Shown one piece after another: positions 43,231-51,706 of a stretch of DNA of 64,000 nucleotides. Made by a program: the position numbers and the translations under genes. The notes below the pieces were generated by a model. It saw nothing but the letters and a program-made list of their open reading frames with translations, was not told where the DNA came from and made no database searches. Origin of the DNA: Erysipelotrichaceae bacterium. GTDB lineage: Bacteria > Bacillota_I > Bacilli_A > Erysipelotrichales > Erysipelotrichaceae. Each line of letters begins with the position of its first letter. Within the stretch, counting starts at the first letter, position 1. Location: the NCBI GenBank assembly GCA_017512885.1, contig JAFWEP010000030.1, forward strand, positions 1-64,000, given 5' to 3'.

Positions 43231-44695
43231 AGTCTCTGCGGAAGAGGTCGCGGGTGTAGACCTTGTCCTGTACATCATCGAGGACATTGTCGTAGCGGTT
43301 GGCGATGATGCACTGGCTCTGCTTCTTGAACTTCTTCATGTCGTTGACGACTTCACTGCCGAAGAAGGTGGACCCGTTCTCCAGAGTGGGTTCGTAGATG
43401 ATGACCCTGGCGCCCTTGGCTTTGATACGCTTCATGATGCCCTGGATGGAGGACTGACGGAAGTTGTCGGAGTTCGACTTCATCGTCAGACGGTAGACAC
43501 CGATGACGGTCTCCTTTTCCTTGGAGGCATCGAAGCTGTCGTTGGCCTCATAAGCGCCGGCGATCTCCAGTACCCGATCGGCGATAAAGTCCTTGCGGGT
43601 ACGGTTGCTTTCGACGATGGCCTGGATCAGGTTCTCCGGAACGTTCTCGAAGTTGGCCAGCAGCTGCTTGGTGTCTTTCGGCAGGCAGTAACCGCCGTAG
43701 CCGAAGGAGGGGTTGTTGTAGTGGGTGCCGATGCGCGGATCGAGGCAGACCCCGTTGATGATCTGCTGGGTATTCAGGCCCTTGGTCTCGGCATAGGTAT
43801 CCAGTTCGTTGAAGTAGCTGACGCGCAGCGCCAGATAGGTGTTGGCGAAGAGCTTGACGGCTTCCGCTTCGGTCGGTCCCATGAAGAGGGTCGGGATGTC
43901 CGTCTTCTCGGCGCCTTCCTGCAGCAGAGCAGCGAAGGTATGGGCCTGTTCCTCGCTCTTTTCATCGCAGGAGACGATGATGCGGCTGGGATAAAGGTTG
44001 TCGTAGAGAGCCTTGGATTCACGCAGGAATTCCGGAGAGAAGAGGATGCGGTCGGTATGGTATTTCTCCCGGACGGAAGCAGTATAGCCGACCGGGATGG
44101 TGGACTTGATGATCATCGGGCAGTGGTCGTTGACGCTCATGACCAGTTCGATGACGGCTTCGACGGCGGAAGTATCGAAGAAGTTCTTCTTGCTGTCATA
44201 GTTGGTCGGAGCAGCGATGACGACGAAGTCAGCATCCTTATAGGCAACTGCGCCGTCCAGGGTAGCAGTCAGATCCAGTTCTTTCTCCTTCAGATATTTC
44301 TCGATGTAGTCATCCTGGATCGGCGAGATGCGCTGATTGATCAGATCGACTTTCTCTTTCAGGATATCCACGGCAGTGACCGTATGATGCTGGGAGAGCA
44401 GGACGGCGATCGAGAGACCGACGTAGCCGGTACCGGCGATGGCGATATGGTAGTGTTTATCGACGCTGACCTTCTTCGCGCTTTCTTCCGTATAGAAGGA
44501 AGTGACATCGAGATCGAGCGCAGCGCAGAGCGCATCCAGCTGTTCCAGGGAAGGGGAGACGGCACTGCGTTCCATCCGGCTCAGGACAGCCCGGTTGATG
44601 CCGCTGACTTCAGCCAGCTGGACCTGGGTCATCTTCTTTTCTTTGCGGGACTGCTGCAGGACGGCTGTGAACTTCGTCAGATCAAAGTGTTTCAT
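43229..44695 (-). CDS. HTH-XRE / UDP-glucose (nucleotide-sugar) dehydrogenase fusion
   Basis: The protein has 488 residues in one uninterrupted frame. Residues 6-68 are an XRE helix-turn-helix ([21 protein letters not shown]). From residue 82 a complete nucleotide-sugar dehydrogenase follows: Rossmann GTGYVG (88-93), [26 protein letters not shown], and catalytic Cys337 in [12 protein letters not shown]. The enzyme part should oxidise UDP-glucose or a related sugar to the uronic acid with NAD. GGAGG precedes the ATG. Repeated TGTTACARAT elements lie upstream, suggesting autoregulation. No capsule genes are adjacent. Confidence 0.92.
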   Translation of the reverse strand: MKHFDLTKFTAVLQQSRKEKKMTQVQLAEVSGINRAVLSRMERSAVSPSLEQLDALCAALDLDVTSFYTEESAKKVSVDKHYHIAIAGTGYVGLSIAVLLSQHHTVTAVDILKEKVDLINQRISPIQDDYIEKYLKEKELDLTATLDGAVAYKDADFVVIAAPTNYDSKKNFFDTSAVEAVIELVMSVNDHCPMIIKSTIPVGYTASVREKYHTDRILFSPEFLRESKALYDNLYPSRIIVSCDEKSEEQAHTFAALLQEGAEKTDIPTLFMGPTEAEAVKLFANTYLALRVSYFNELDTYAETKGLNTQQIINGVCLDPRIGTHYNNPSFGYGGYCLPKDTKQLLANFENVPENLIQAIVESNRTRKDFIADRVLEIAGAYEANDSFDASKEKETVIGVYRLTMKSNSDNFRQSSIQGIMKRIKAKGARVIIYEPTLENGSTFFGSEVVNDMKKFKKQSQCIIANRYDNVLDDVQDKVYTRDLFRRD

Positions 44696-44706
44696 GTTTC
44701 CTCCAA

Positions 44707-44825
44707 TGTTACAAATAATAACACAAAATTGAAAGTATAAACGATTTAGGACAATAGTATGTTACAGATTATTACATAGGTCTGTCAAGCATTCCGACTG
44801 TTTTTGTGTGTTACAGATAGGTTGA
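44707..44825. promoter_or_regulatory. Repeated TGTTACARAT operator-like elements
   Basis: Three copies: 44707-44723 (TGTTACAAATAATAACA), 44760-44776 (TGTTACAGATTATTACA) and a half copy at 44809-44818. The first two are near-palindromic. The second lies within a minus-strand TTGACA (44783-44788)/TAACAT (44759-44764) promoter; the first is 12 bases before the dehydrogenase ATG. Spacing is 53 and 49 bases. Confidence 0.65.
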
Positions 44826-44846
44826 AGTGTAAGACTCTGAGAAAAA

Positions 44847-44861
44847 TGGAAGCGTTTTCCA
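44847..44861. promoter_or_regulatory. cre-like palindrome
   Basis: TGGAAGCGTTTTCCA is close to the CcpA catabolite-responsive element consensus, with five perfectly symmetric bases on each side. It lies in the divergent gap between the dehydrogenase and the DUF1934-like gene. Confidence 0.45.
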
Positions 44862-44900
44862 GTTTTTCCTACAGAATTGTGTCAAATGGGATCTTCTGTA

Positions 44901-44928
44901 TTGACAAGTTATTATTTCTTTGTAGAAT
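44901..44928 (+). promoter_or_regulatory. Promoter of the DUF1934-like/rpoE unit
   Basis: TTGACA-16-TAGAAT. The -10 ends ten bases before the ATG at 44939, so the leader is only a few bases long. Confidence 0.7.
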
Positions 44929-44938
44929 AACATGGTGA

Positions 44939-45283
44939 ATGAAAGTAGACCTGCGTGTACTGAGCGAAGTTTCCGGAATTCAGACGCTTCTTTACGAAGG
45001 TGAGAGCGAATTGCTTGACGGAAGATTCTCGTATCGGGAAAATGGCAGTGGAGCCCTTACCCGGATCTCGATCCATGAAGACGGTCTGGAGATCCTGCGG
45101 GAAACCGAAGGTTTCCGCAGTGAACTCTCCCTGCGATCATCGAACGTTTATGCGAAGATCGACAGCCCGGAAGGTTCTTTCACTCTTGAAGATATGGAAT
45201 TCCTGTCATATGATTACAGTCCACACAGGATACTGCTGACATACAGGGTCGCGGAGACCCGCAACATCTTGATCGAACTATAG
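44939..45283 (+). CDS. DUF1934/YwiB-like small protein
   Basis: The 114-residue protein is predicted all-beta, with GRFSYRENGSGALTRISIHEDGLEILRE and HRILLTYRVA typical of the calycin-like DUF1934 family, which in Bacillus lies near argS and rpoE. Its function is unknown. There is no ribosome-binding site. rpoE follows after 8 bases. Confidence 0.75.
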   Translation: MKVDLRVLSEVSGIQTLLYEGESELLDGRFSYRENGSGALTRISIHEDGLEILRETEGFRSELSLRSSNVYAKIDSPEGSFTLEDMEFLSYDYSPHRILLTYRVAETRNILIEL

Positions 45284-45291
45284 GAGAAAAC

Positions 45292-45615
45292 ATGTCAAAC
45301 AAACGAGCACTCACCGACATCGCTTACGAAGTCCTCTCGGAAGGCAAGACTGCTGTTGCGTTCGGCGAATTGTGGAAGTCTGTCATCGCCCGCAACGAAG
45401 GAAAGGGCGGGGATATCTCCCAGTTCTATGCTGATCTGCTGCTGGACGGACGTTTCATCAATCTGAAGGGCAATCTCTGGGATCTGCGCAGCAACCACAC
45501 CTTTGCGGAAAGCTACATCAATCTCGAAGAGCTCGACATCGAAGATGAAGAAGAAGAGAGCCGCTACGACGAAGAAGAAGACGAGAACGAGAGCGCAAAC
45601 GAAGAAGAAGAGTAA
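45292..45615 (+). CDS. rpoE: RNA polymerase delta subunit
   Basis: The protein has 107 residues. The N-terminal HARE-HTH domain (ALTDIAYEVL, FGELWKSV, FYADLLLDGRFINLKGNLWDLR) is followed by a very acidic tail from about residue 80 that in Bacillus displaces nucleic acid and speeds polymerase recycling. Restricted to Bacillota, it supports the phylum assignment. TAGGAGAA precedes the ATG. Confidence 0.95.
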   Translation: MSNKRALTDIAYEVLSEGKTAVAFGELWKSVIARNEGKGGDISQFYADLLLDGRFINLKGNLWDLRSNHTFAESYINLEELDIEDEEEESRYDEEEDENESANEEEE

Positions 45616-45644
45616 GGACCTCCCCAAGGGAGGCCCTTTTTCTG
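45616..45644 (+). terminator. rpoE terminator
   Basis: A 9-bp stem with one mismatch (GGACCTCCC/GGGAGGCCC), loop CAA, then TTTTTC. Confidence 0.75.
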
Positions 45645-45660
45645 CTAAAATAGATAAAGT

Positions 45661-46281
45661 ATGAGAACAGTGATCTTTGATTTTAACGGAACGATCCTGG
45701 ATGATGTCGAACTGTGCCGGGAATGTCTGAATGCGATGGTCGACAGATATCTGGACCGGGGAGAAGTCTCCCGGGAGGAATACCTGCATGCATTCACCTT
45801 TCCGGTCAAAGATTACTACGCAAAGATCGGTTTCGATTTTGACCGTCTGAACTTTGAGAAGATCGGACGGGAATGGTACGAGCTCTATCATCAGAACCGG
45901 GAGAAGGCCCTGATCCAGAGCGGAGCGCTGGAGACTGTCGACTACTGCCGACAGCAGGGCTGGCGCACGGTCCTGCTTTCCGCGACCCGTCAGGAGACAC
46001 TGGACAGCCAGTGTGATGAACTTTCGATCGGCTCTTACTTTGAATCTGTCGTCGGGATCCGGGACATCTATGCCTCCAGCAAGACCTCGGTCGCCCGCTC
46101 TTTCCTGCAGGGACAGGATCCCAGAGAGGTCCTCTTCATCGGGGATACCCTGCATGACAAGGACACGGCAGAGGCCTGCGGAGCGGACTATGTCCTGGTC
46201 GCGAAGGGACATCAGGCGATCGATGTCCTGGCCAAAGAAACAAAGAAGATCGTAACGGATATTCGGGAGGTAACATTTTGA
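45661..46281 (+). CDS. HAD-family hydrolase (phosphoglycolate phosphatase-like)
   Basis: The protein has 206 residues. Motif I is FDFNGTI (the second Asp of DxD replaced by Asn, a known variant in the DxN group), motif II LLSATRQE, motif III Lys in SSKTSVARS, and motif IV FIGDTLHDKDTAEACGADY. The helical cap fits subfamily IA. An extended TGCTAAAAT -10 ends nine bases before the ATG with no ribosome-binding site. The gene overlaps ispF. Confidence 0.85.
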   Translation: MRTVIFDFNGTILDDVELCRECLNAMVDRYLDRGEVSREEYLHAFTFPVKDYYAKIGFDFDRLNFEKIGREWYELYHQNREKALIQSGALETVDYCRQQGWRTVLLSATRQETLDSQCDELSIGSYFESVVGIRDIYASSKTSVARSFLQGQDPREVLFIGDTLHDKDTAEACGADYVLVAKGHQAIDVLAKETKKIVTDIREVTF

Positions 46282-46760
46282 TCCGTATCGGACATTCCAG
46301 AGATATCCATCGTTTTGCCCCGGAGCGGAAACTGATCCTGGGAGGCGTAGAGATCCCTTATGAAAAGGGTCTTCTGGGTCACTCGGATGCGGATGCCCTG
46401 ACGCATGCGGTCATCGAGGCGATCCTGGGAGCATTGGGCTTAAAGGATATCGGCACGCACTTTCCGGACACTGATCCGAAGTACGAAGGGATCTGTTCCC
46501 TGGAGATGCTGAAGGAGACGGTCCGGATGATGGAAGAGAGGGGTTTTGCGATCGGCAATGTCGATGCCCTGATCATGATCGAAAAGCCGAAGATGGCTCC
46601 TCATATCGATAAGATGCGTGAGACCCTGGCAGAAGTGCTGCACTGCAGCGTGGAACAGGTCAATGTGAAGGCGACCCGCGGCGAAGGTCTCGGCTTCGTC
46701 GGAGAAGGACTGGGCGTGGAAGCCGACTGCGTCGTCCTGCTGGAGAAAGACCATGGATAA
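46278..46760 (+). CDS. ispF: 2-C-methyl-D-erythritol 2,4-cyclodiphosphate synthase
   Basis: The 160-residue enzyme makes MEcPP in the non-mevalonate isoprenoid pathway. RIGHSRDIHRFA carries the metal-binding Asp and His, then LLGHSDADALTHAVIEAILGA and HFPDTDPKY; the late VKATRGEGLGFVGEGLG is typical. The start is a TTG behind GGGAGG, chosen because no ATG gives a complete N-terminus. It overlaps the HAD gene by four bases. No other MEP-pathway gene is in the window. Confidence 0.94.
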   Translation: MIRIGHSRDIHRFAPERKLILGGVEIPYEKGLLGHSDADALTHAVIEAILGALGLKDIGTHFPDTDPKYEGICSLEMLKETVRMMEERGFAIGNVDALIMIEKPKMAPHIDKMRETLAEVLHCSVEQVNVKATRGEGLGFVGEGLGVEADCVVLLEKDHG

Positions 46761-47433
46761 GCGGACGGAAGCTCTGCTGTGCCTGTCGCATATCGATAAG
46801 GACAGCAGCCCGCAGACGGTGCGGGCCCTGGCTGCTCAGGCTCTGCGGATCGATGAAGACTGTGCGGAAGCTCTGATCATCCTGAGCCGTACGGCTTCGC
46901 AGCCGGAACAGGAAAGGCTGCTCACGGAAGAAAGAAAGAAACGGGAAGAGCGGATCAAAGCCGGAAAAGAGAATGATCCGGCAGCCCTGGGCAAGGTCCT
47001 GCAGGAACTCTCGGCTGTCTATCAGCAGCGCGGCGCTTACCGGCGGGCGGAAGAAGCCCTGCAGAAGCTGCTCCTGCTCGATCCGGCCGATAAGAAGAAG
47101 GTCCATCAGCGCCTGCTGAGCCTCTACGCTCTGCGGGAAGACGAGGAAGCTTTTGCCGGACTGGTCAGCGCCTATCCGGCGGAAGACGCCCGGGCCCTTT
47201 TGCCGACAGCCGTGCTGGCCTATAAGAAGGGACGCTATACCACCCTGCAGAAGATCCTGTCCTCTCTGAAGAAGAGCGATCCGCAGCTGATCTCGCTCCT
47301 GCTGGGAAGGGAAGAGATCGGTGACGATCTGCAGCGGCAGGAAGCCCGGGATATCCTGCGCGGCAATAAGGCTCTGCTGGATTCAGCGCCCGGCTTTATT
47401 CCCTATGTGAAGCAGCAGGAAGATCTGCTATAA
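46753..47433 (+). CDS. TPR-like protein of unknown function
   Basis: The protein has 226 residues. It is mostly helical, with at least one clear tetratricopeptide pair at residues 77-115 (LGKVLQELSAVYQQRGAYRRAEEALQKLLLLDP) and a weaker one before it. It probably works as a small protein-binding adaptor. The start overlaps ispF by eight bases, and its stop overlaps the -10 box of murA. Confidence 0.78.
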   Translation: MDKRTEALLCLSHIDKDSSPQTVRALAAQALRIDEDCAEALIILSRTASQPEQERLLTEERKKREERIKAGKENDPAALGKVLQELSAVYQQRGAYRRAEEALQKLLLLDPADKKKVHQRLLSLYALREDEEAFAGLVSAYPAEDARALLPTAVLAYKKGRYTTLQKILSSLKKSDPQLISLLLGREEIGDDLQRQEARDILRGNKALLDSAPGFIPYVKQQEDLL

Positions 47434-47458
47434 TAGATTGACGTCTCAGTCTGAGACG
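47429..47458 (+). promoter_or_regulatory. murA -10 element and start-site palindrome
   Basis: TATAAT (47429-47434) is followed by a perfect palindrome CGTCTCAGTCTGAGACG (47442-47458) beginning at the predicted +1, directly before the ribosome-binding site GAAGGAG. Confidence 0.6.
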
Positions 47459-47471
47459 AAGGAGAAGAACT

Positions 47472-48719
47472 ATGAGCGAAGACAGCATCATCATTCGCGG
47501 CCGGCGGGAACTGAACGGCGAGGTCCGGATCTCTTCCTCCAAGAATGCAGCGGTCGCCCTGATCCCGGCGACGGTCCTGGCCAGCGATATCGTTACGCTC
47601 TATGATGTTCCGCGCATCAGTGACATCATTGCCCTGCGGGAGCTGCTGGGCGAGCTGAATATCCATCTGACCCGTGACGGAGATTCCCTGATCGTGGATC
47701 CCCGTGATATACAGAACACCGTCCTGGAGAGCGATGCGGTCGGCAGACTGCGTGCTTCCTATTACTTTATGGGAGCGCTCTTAGGCCGTTATAAGAAAGT
47801 CAAGATGAAGATGCCGGGAGGCTGCGATCTGGGCCCCCGTCCCATCAACCTGCATCTGAAAGGTTTCCGGGCCTTAGGTGCCGAGATCACCTATGAAGAA
47901 GGTTTCTATACGCTGGAAGCGCCGGAACTGAAGGGAACGGACATCTATCTGGATTTCGCTTCCGTCGGTGCCACCATCAACATCATGATGGCCGCCGTCT
48001 TTGCGAAAGGGCGCACGATCATCGAGAATGCCGCCAAGGAACCGGAGATCATCGACCTCTCGACCATGCTGAACAAGATGGGCGCACAGATCCGCGGCGC
48101 CGGTACCAGCGTCATCACCATCGACGGGGTGGAACGCCTGGGCGGCTGCCACCACGAGATCATTCCGGACCGTATCGAAGCCGGTACCTACATCATCATC
48201 GGCGCTGCCTGCGCCGGACATATCAAGGTCACCAACGTCATCCCCAAGCATCTGGAAGCACTGCTGATGAAGCTGGAAGAGATGGGCGTGAAGATGGAAG
48301 TCGGTGTCGACTGCGTCGATATCTACAAGAGCGACGAATTGAAGGCAGTCGATGCCAAGACGCTGACTTTCCCGGGTCTGGCGACCGATCTGCAGCAGCC
48401 GCTGACGGCGCTGATGACCAAGGCCGTCGGTGTCTCCCACATCCGGGATACGATCTATCCGGAACGCTTCAAGCACTGTGATCAGCTCAACCGGATGGGT
48501 GCGGCCATCGAAGTCTACAACGGTTCCAGCACCATCAACGGGCCGACTCCGCTCTTCGGCGAGAAGGTCCGGGCGACCGATCTGCGCGGCGGCGCTTCGC
48601 TCGTCGTAGCGGCACTGATGGCCAAAGGGGAGACCGTGATCAGCGATGCCTATCACATTTTCCGGGGCTATGATTCGATCCGTGAAAAACTGCGCGGTTT
48701 AGGTGCAGATATCGACTGA
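47472..48719 (+). CDS. murA: UDP-N-acetylglucosamine 1-carboxyvinyltransferase
   Basis: The 415-residue enzyme transfers enolpyruvate to UDP-GlcNAc, the first committed step of peptidoglycan synthesis. SSSKNAAVALIPATVL at the N-terminus and the catalytic loop MPGGCDLGPRPINLHL with the reactive Cys (fosfomycin target) are intact. The EPEI and RGYDSIREKL segments are also present. Precursor control by yvcK and rapZ elsewhere in the window connects to this pathway. Confidence 0.96.
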   Translation: MSEDSIIIRGRRELNGEVRISSSKNAAVALIPATVLASDIVTLYDVPRISDIIALRELLGELNIHLTRDGDSLIVDPRDIQNTVLESDAVGRLRASYYFMGALLGRYKKVKMKMPGGCDLGPRPINLHLKGFRALGAEITYEEGFYTLEAPELKGTDIYLDFASVGATINIMMAAVFAKGRTIIENAAKEPEIIDLSTMLNKMGAQIRGAGTSVITIDGVERLGGCHHEIIPDRIEAGTYIIIGAACAGHIKVTNVIPKHLEALLMKLEEMGVKMEVGVDCVDIYKSDELKAVDAKTLTFPGLATDLQQPLTALMTKAVGVSHIRDTIYPERFKHCDQLNRMGAAIEVYNGSSTINGPTPLFGEKVRATDLRGGASLVVAALMAKGETVISDAYHIFRGYDSIREKLRGLGADID

Positions 48720-48747
48720 AAACCCTTGCCTTGAAAAAGGGTTTATG
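48720..48747 (+). terminator. Weak terminator after murA
   Basis: AAACCCTT/AAGGGTTT stem with a poor T-run; the sequence also contains the probable promoter of rpmE (TTGAAA 48731, TATATT 48752). Confidence 0.5.
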
Positions 48748-48816
48748 CTAGTATATTAAAGCGTTTGACCTTACTTTAGGTTGACAAGATACTTAAGGCG
48801 GAAGGAGAAATTTCAA

Positions 48817-49026
48817 ATGAAAAAAGGTATTCATCCTGCATACAAGAAAGTCACGGTAACCTGCACCAGCTGCGGTTCGACATTCGAGACAGGTTCCACG
48901 GCCGGAGATATCCGCGTCGATACTTGCTCGAACTGCCATCCGTTCTACACCGGCAGGCAGAGATTCGCTGCGGCTCAGGGTCGAATCGAAAAGTTCAATA
49001 AGAAATACGGACTGGATAAGAAATAA
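48817..49026 (+). CDS. rpmE: 50S ribosomal protein L31, zinc-binding form
   Basis: The 69-residue protein has [27 protein letters not shown] and [16 protein letters not shown], giving two CxxC pairs, the zinc-containing type that is replaced under zinc starvation in some bacteria. AAGGAG precedes the ATG. The leader (48758-48816) contains a GACCTTA/TAGGTT repeat that might form a small autoregulatory hairpin. Confidence 0.96.
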   Translation: MKKGIHPAYKKVTVTCTSCGSTFETGSTAGDIRVDTCSNCHPFYTGRQRFAAAQGRIEKFNKKYGLDKK

Positions 49027-49049
49027 GGGCCTAGCGCTCTTATTTTTTT
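49025..49049 (+). terminator. rpmE terminator
   Basis: AAGGGC-CTAGC-GCTCTT stem followed by ATTTTTTT. Confidence 0.7.
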
Positions 49050-49056
49050 AAGTACT

Positions 49057-49656
49057 ATGGAAATGTACCGTACCTACCGGGATGGCTGGCTGGAAGCCAT
49101 CACCGGCTGCATGTTTGCCGGCAAGACCGAAGAACTGATCCGCCGCATCAAGGTCTTTGAATTTGCCCGCAAGGAAGTCGTCGTCTTCAAACCGAAGATC
49201 GATGACCGCTATTCCGCCACCAAAGTCGTATCCCATGCCGGTTCTTCCGTAGAGAGCTATGCAGTCGCTTCCTCGGCGGAGATCCTGCCGCATGTCAAAG
49301 AGAGCACGCAGGTCGTGGCGATCGATGAAGTGCAGTTCTTCGATGAAGGGATCTGCGCTGTCTGCGAACAGCTGGCCGATCAGGGCAAGCGGGTCGTGGT
49401 CGCCGGCCTCGATATGGATTTCCGGGGCGAGCCCTTCGGTCCGATGCCGACGCTGATCACCCAGGCGGAATTCGTTACGAAGCTTACGGCAGTCTGCACG
49501 AAGTGCGGAGCCCCGGCCACCCGTACCCAGCGTCTGGTCAACGGCCTTCCGGCCCGTTATCAGGAACCCATCATTCTGGTAGGCGCTTCCGAATCCTATG
49601 AAGCGCGCTGCCGGCACTGTCACGAAGTACCGGGGAAATATGCCCCAGAGGAGTAA
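49057..49656 (+). CDS. tdk: Thymidine kinase
   Basis: The 199-residue type II thymidine kinase salvages thymidine. P-loop [16 protein letters not shown], the AIDEVQFFD Walker B region, and four zinc cysteines (VCTKCG and CRHCH) are present. The ATG lies right behind the rpmE terminator without a clear ribosome-binding site; a second ATG two codons later is possible. prfA and prmC follow. Confidence 0.95.
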   Translation: MEMYRTYRDGWLEAITGCMFAGKTEELIRRIKVFEFARKEVVVFKPKIDDRYSATKVVSHAGSSVESYAVASSAEILPHVKESTQVVAIDEVQFFDEGICAVCEQLADQGKRVVVAGLDMDFRGEPFGPMPTLITQAEFVTKLTAVCTKCGAPATRTQRLVNGLPARYQEPIILVGASESYEARCRHCHEVPGKYAPEE

Positions 49657-49661
49657 AGTTC

Positions 49662-50738
49662 ATGGATGCCCGTATCACCAAACTGCAGGAGATCGAAAAG
49701 CGTTACAACGAGATCTCTGACGAAATGATGAAGGAGGAGGTCGTCAGCGACCCCCGCCGTTTTACCAAGCTCTCCAAGGAACAGGCTTCCCTGAAAGGGG
49801 CCTATGAAGCCTATCAGACCTATAAGGAACTCACCACCGCCGTCGAAGAAGCGGAAGTGATGCTGAAGGATGAAGATCCCGAGATCCGGGAGATGGCTGC
49901 TCTGGAAAAGAGCGAAGCCGAAGAGAAACTGGCAGTTCTGGATGACAAGATCCAGGAACTGCTGCTGCCGAAGGATCCCGAAGATGACAACGACTGCATG
50001 GTCGAGATCCGCGGCGCGGTCGGAGGCGATGAAGCCAATATCTTCGCCGGCGACCTTTACCGGATGTATGCCTACTATGCCGAATCCCTGGGCTACCGCT
50101 GCGAAGTGATGGAAGAATCTCCGTCCGAAGCCGGCGGTTTCGCCCTGATCTCTTTCCGGGTAAAAGGCAACGGTGCTTACCGGCACTTCAAGTTCGAAAG
50201 CGGCGGACACCGCGTTCAGCGCGTTCCTAAGACGGAAGCGCAGGGCCGCATCCAGACCTCGATCGCTACCGTATATGTCCTGCCGGTCATCGAGGAAGAT
50301 GATTTCGAGATCCCGGATTCCGACCTGCTGATCGAGACCCACCGGGCTTCCGGCGCCGGCGGTCAGCACATCAACAAGACCGATTCCGCGGTCCGGGTCG
50401 TTCACGTCCCGACCGGCATCACCGTCAACTGTCAGGACGGCCGCAGCCAGATCGCCAACCGCGAGACGGCGCTTTCGATCGTCCGAGCCCGCGTCTATGA
50501 AGAGATGAAACGGGAGAAGGAAGAGAAGGAAGGCGCTCTGCGCCGCTCCAAGATCGGCACCGGTGAACGTTCCGAAAAGATCCGTACCTACAACTATCCG
50601 CAGAACCGGGTCACCGATCACCGTATCGGTCTTTCCATCAACCAGCTCGACCGTATCATCGACGGCAGGCTCGACGATATCGTGGATGCGCTGCTGAAGA
50701 ACGACGAAAAAGAGAAACTGCTGAATGAAAACGTATAA
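49662..50738 (+). CDS. prfA: Peptide chain release factor 1
   Basis: The 358-residue factor terminates translation at UAA and UAG. The GGQ loop is HRASGAGGQHINKTDSAVRV, and RVPKTEAQGRIQTSIATVYVLP matches RF1 rather than RF2. GAGGAG precedes the ATG. The 3' end overlaps prmC, whose product methylates the GGQ glutamine. Confidence 0.97.
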   Translation: MDARITKLQEIEKRYNEISDEMMKEEVVSDPRRFTKLSKEQASLKGAYEAYQTYKELTTAVEEAEVMLKDEDPEIREMAALEKSEAEEKLAVLDDKIQELLLPKDPEDDNDCMVEIRGAVGGDEANIFAGDLYRMYAYYAESLGYRCEVMEESPSEAGGFALISFRVKGNGAYRHFKFESGGHRVQRVPKTEAQGRIQTSIATVYVLPVIEEDDFEIPDSDLLIETHRASGAGGQHINKTDSAVRVVHVPTGITVNCQDGRSQIANRETALSIVRARVYEEMKREKEEKEGALRRSKIGTGERSEKIRTYNYPQNRVTDHRIGLSINQLDRIIDGRLDDIVDALLKNDEKEKLLNENV

Positions 50739-51570
50739 CGATCTCCTGCATTCCTACCATAAGGAACTGGAAGAGAAAGATATCCCGGCAGCTACCCTGC
50801 GTCTCTTCCTCTTTGAACTGTGTCAGGAAAGAGGGATCGACCTCTACCGCGACATTGACCGGGAAGTCTCGAAAGAGTTCCTGGAGCGTTTTGAGAGCGG
50901 TATGCAGAGGATCCTGCAGGAAGAGCCCCTGGCCTATGTGCTGGGCTACCGCTGGTTCTACGGCTACCGTTTCAAGGTCAACGGAGATGTCCTGATCCCC
51001 CGTGATGAGACGGAGGAACTGGCTGCCCTGATCCTTTCGGTGATCGACCGCGAATATGCCGGTAAGGAGATCGCAGCTGCCGATGTCGGCTGCGGTTCGG
51101 GTGCGATCGGTCTGACCCTGAAGAAAGAGATTCCGTCCCTGAAGATCACCCTGACCGATATCTCGGCTGAGGCTCTGGAAGTGGCGAAAGAGAATGCAAA
51201 AGCTCTGGACTGCGAAGCAGACTTCCTGTGCGGAGATATGCTGGAGCCGCTGAAGGAGAAGGATGCTAAGCTCGATATCCTCGTCAGCAATCCGCCCTAT
51301 ATCCCCCAGGAAGAGGTGCTGGAGACTTCGGTCGTCGATTTTGAGCCGCATGTAGCGCTCTTCGGCGGAGAGGACGGACTTCGTTTCTACCGCATCCTCT
51401 TAAGCGGAGCCCGGGAGATCATGAAGGAACACGGATATATCTTCTTTGAGATCGGCTGGAACCAGAGAAAGAACCTGCTGGCCCTTGCGGAACAGTATTT
51501 TCCGGAGGGAAGAGCCGAAGTTTTCAAGGATATCAACGGCAAGGACCGGATGTTTCAGTTAAAGTTCTGA
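50725..51570 (+). CDS. prmC: Release-factor glutamine methyltransferase
   Basis: The 281-residue SAM-dependent enzyme methylates the GGQ glutamine of release factors. SAM-binding VGCGSGAIGLTL and catalytic NPPYIPQEEV motifs are present, with the helical N-terminal domain that binds the factor. The overlap of 14 bases with prfA ties production of enzyme and substrate. Confidence 0.96.
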   Translation: MKTYNDLLHSYHKELEEKDIPAATLRLFLFELCQERGIDLYRDIDREVSKEFLERFESGMQRILQEEPLAYVLGYRWFYGYRFKVNGDVLIPRDETEELAALILSVIDREYAGKEIAAADVGCGSGAIGLTLKKEIPSLKITLTDISAEALEVAKENAKALDCEADFLCGDMLEPLKEKDAKLDILVSNPPYIPQEEVLETSVVDFEPHVALFGGEDGLRFYRILLSGAREIMKEHGYIFFEIGWNQRKNLLALAEQYFPEGRAEVFKDINGKDRMFQLKF

Positions 51571-51642
51571 GCTTTCACAAAACCCTCACAGAGTTTTGTT
51601 ATAAAGATACTGTAATAATTTTTTCATTTACATATATCCTGA

Positions 51643-51676
51643 ACAAAAAGATCTCTCGGCGGGGAGGTCTTTTTGT
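51643..51676 (+). terminator. Terminator of the prfA-prmC unit
   Basis: A 15-bp stem with G-U pairs (ACAAAAAGATCTCTC and partner) with T-run inside the 3' arm. Another small inverted repeat, CAAAAC...GTTTTG, sits at 51578-51598. Confidence 0.8.
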
Positions 51677-51706
51677 ATGTTAGAATAGGTGCGAGGTGAA
51701 AATATT

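Noticed and set aside
43172-44740. A 522-codon plus-strand frame opposite the dehydrogenase
   Set aside because: It is a mirror of the dehydrogenase codons and runs through its promoter and operators; no ribosome-binding site or motif.
45540-45614. Low-complexity GAAGAAGAA tract as a DNA repeat
   Set aside because: It is the coding sequence of the acidic tail of RNA polymerase delta, a known property of the protein.
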